Assembly (NCBI GenBank): GCA_003242255.1
Contig: QGUT01000002.1
Span: 1 to 40,264 of the forward strand
Direction of reading: 5' to 3'
Source of the DNA: Bacillota bacterium
GTDB lineage: Bacteria > Bacillota > Thermosediminibacteria > Thermosediminibacterales > Thermosediminibacteraceae
Length of the DNA: 40,264 nt
Part shown: positions 39,659 through 40,264 of the stretch, piece after piece
How positions within the stretch are numbered: position 1 is the first letter of the stretch
How the letters are laid out: the number at the start of each line of letters is the position of its first letter
Position numbers and translations under genes: made by a program
Notes under the pieces: model-generated
The model's database searches: none
The model's input: the letters and a program-made list of their open reading frames with translations, nothing else
What the model was told of the DNA's origin: nothing

Positions 39659-40264
39659 TTGTGTATAGAGGTCAATCACGTTTCAAAACAGTATACCCTC
39701 TGGAAGATTAAGGGATGGACGCGTAGAGAGCGGCAGGTGATAGAGGCGGTAAAAGATGTCTCGTTCCTTGTGGAGCCCGGCCGGGCTCTGGCACTTATTG
39801 GGCCCAACGGAGCGGGCAAATCCACAATGATAAAGCTGCTGTGCGGAATCCTAAGCCCGACGCAGGGCAGTATAAGGGTTCTGGGAATGGACCCTTTTAA
39901 ATACCGAAGCAAATTGGCATATCATATTTCCTCCGTTTTCGGGCAGAGGACCCAATTGTGGTACCACCTGCCTCCCATAGATACCTTTCATTTGCTGGGC
40001 AGGATATATGACATAGACCGGGTGGAGCTTAAAAAGCGAATGAAGGAACTGGCCGATTTGTTCGATATTAGCTCATTCCTCTATCAACCGGTGCGTAAGC
40101 TCTCTCTAGGACAGCGCATGCGCTGTGAAATCGCCGCAGCTCTCATACATAATCCCAAGATACTGTTTTTGGACGAACCCACTATCGGCCTGGACGTGGT
40201 GGCAAGGTCTACGGTGATAGATATTTTAAGAGACCTAAACAGGCAAAAAAAAGTGACCGTAATT
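39659..40264 (+). CDS. ABC-2 exporter ATP-binding protein, COG4586/viologen-exporter type (3' truncated by window)
   Basis: The frame from TTG 39659 (after GGTGAGG) reads CIEVNHVSKQYTLWKIKGW and stays open to the window end: at least 202 residues. Seen: the Arg-rich insertion before AVKDVSFLVEPG, Walker A IGPNGAGKSTMIKLLCGIL, VFGQRTQLWYHLPPIDTF, signature LSLGQRMRCEIAAALIHNP and Walker B LFLDEPTIGLDVVARS. The QRTQLWYHLPP and GQRMRCE wording is typical of the COG4586 group of exporters, which pair with two ABC-2 permeases that would lie just beyond this window. It differs from the ATPase at 34.6 kb. Confidence 0.88.
   Translation, partial: MCIEVNHVSKQYTLWKIKGWTRRERQVIEAVKDVSFLVEPGRALALIGPNGAGKSTMIKLLCGILSPTQGSIRVLGMDPFKYRSKLAYHISSVFGQRTQLWYHLPPIDTFHLLGRIYDIDRVELKKRMKELADLFDISSFLYQPVRKLSLGQRMRCEIAAALIHNPKILFLDEPTIGLDVVARSTVIDILRDLNRQKKVTVI

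Noticed and set aside
1..40264. tRNA, rRNA, CRISPR array, integrase or transposase genes
   Set aside because: No cloverleaf with a TTC loop, no regularly spaced repeats and no recognisable mobile-element protein were found by reading both strands.

Overview
The window looks like chromosome from a thermophilic, anaerobic, endospore-forming clostridial Firmicute (Thermosediminibacterales/Thermoanaerobacterales type). This placement is inference. It rests on the gene families (DapG-type aspartokinase next to asd, GatCAB, YkfC-like murein-peptide endopeptidase, Asp23, YtxH-like and YjbQ proteins), on Lys/Glu-rich proteins with heavy AGG/AGA and ATA codon use, on strong AGGAGG ribosome sites with frequent TTG/GTG starts, and on promoter-like sites that fit sigma-H. 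No rRNA, tRNA, CRISPR array, prophage or intact insertion sequence was seen.

Layout. 1-2.7 kb: the end of a murein-peptide uptake operon (NlpC/P60 endopeptidase plus two OppD/OppF ATPases), meeting a rhomboid protease head-on. 3.5-6.5 kb: aspartate-pathway operon asd-dapG plus a free-standing pyruvate-kinase C-terminal-like domain. 6.6-9.0 kb (minus): TlpA/ResA-like thioredoxin lipoprotein, CcdA, and an exported coiled-coil protein whose tail resembles lipid-binding DUF2993/LmeA. 9.1-15.2 kb: FMN-dependent hydroxy-acid oxidoreductase, YchF, HAD phosphatase, TolB-like lipoprotein, pseudouridine synthase, a 33-residue tryptophan-rich membrane protein, and a YtxH-like protein. 15.3-17.9 kb: glycerate kinase with a GntP permease. 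17.9-19.2 kb: two decaying cell-wall carboxypeptidase genes (S66 remnant and frameshifted VanY). 19.4-22.6 kb: gatCAB. 22.8-28.4 kb: a complete oppABCDF operon with a long hairpin after oppA. 28.5-32.6 kb: TtcA-like thiolase, threonine aldolase, acylphosphatase, RarA/MgsA and Asp23. 32.7-34.4 kb: an ABC-class ATPase. 34.6-36.1 kb: a two-gene ABC-2 exporter. 36.3-37.3 kb: yjbQ followed by a mosaic of three truncated genes on alternating strands. 37.3-40.3 kb: a chemoreceptor and the start of another ABC-2 exporter ATPase.

How the parts fit. Several systems bear on peptide and cell-wall turnover: YkfC-like hydrolase, two oligopeptide transporters, broken DD- and LD-carboxypeptidases, a CwlO-like coiled-coil protein, and asd/dapG feeding diaminopimelate. 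The clearest non-routine signals are the small tryptophan-rich gene, the carboxypeptidase graveyard at 17.9-19.2 kb, the PIN/PH/ABC-ATPase scar at 36.7-37.2 kb, and a set of sites matching the sigma-H consensus with identical spacing. I did not find a clear multi-gene system that is new; the small genes and the scars are the best leads.
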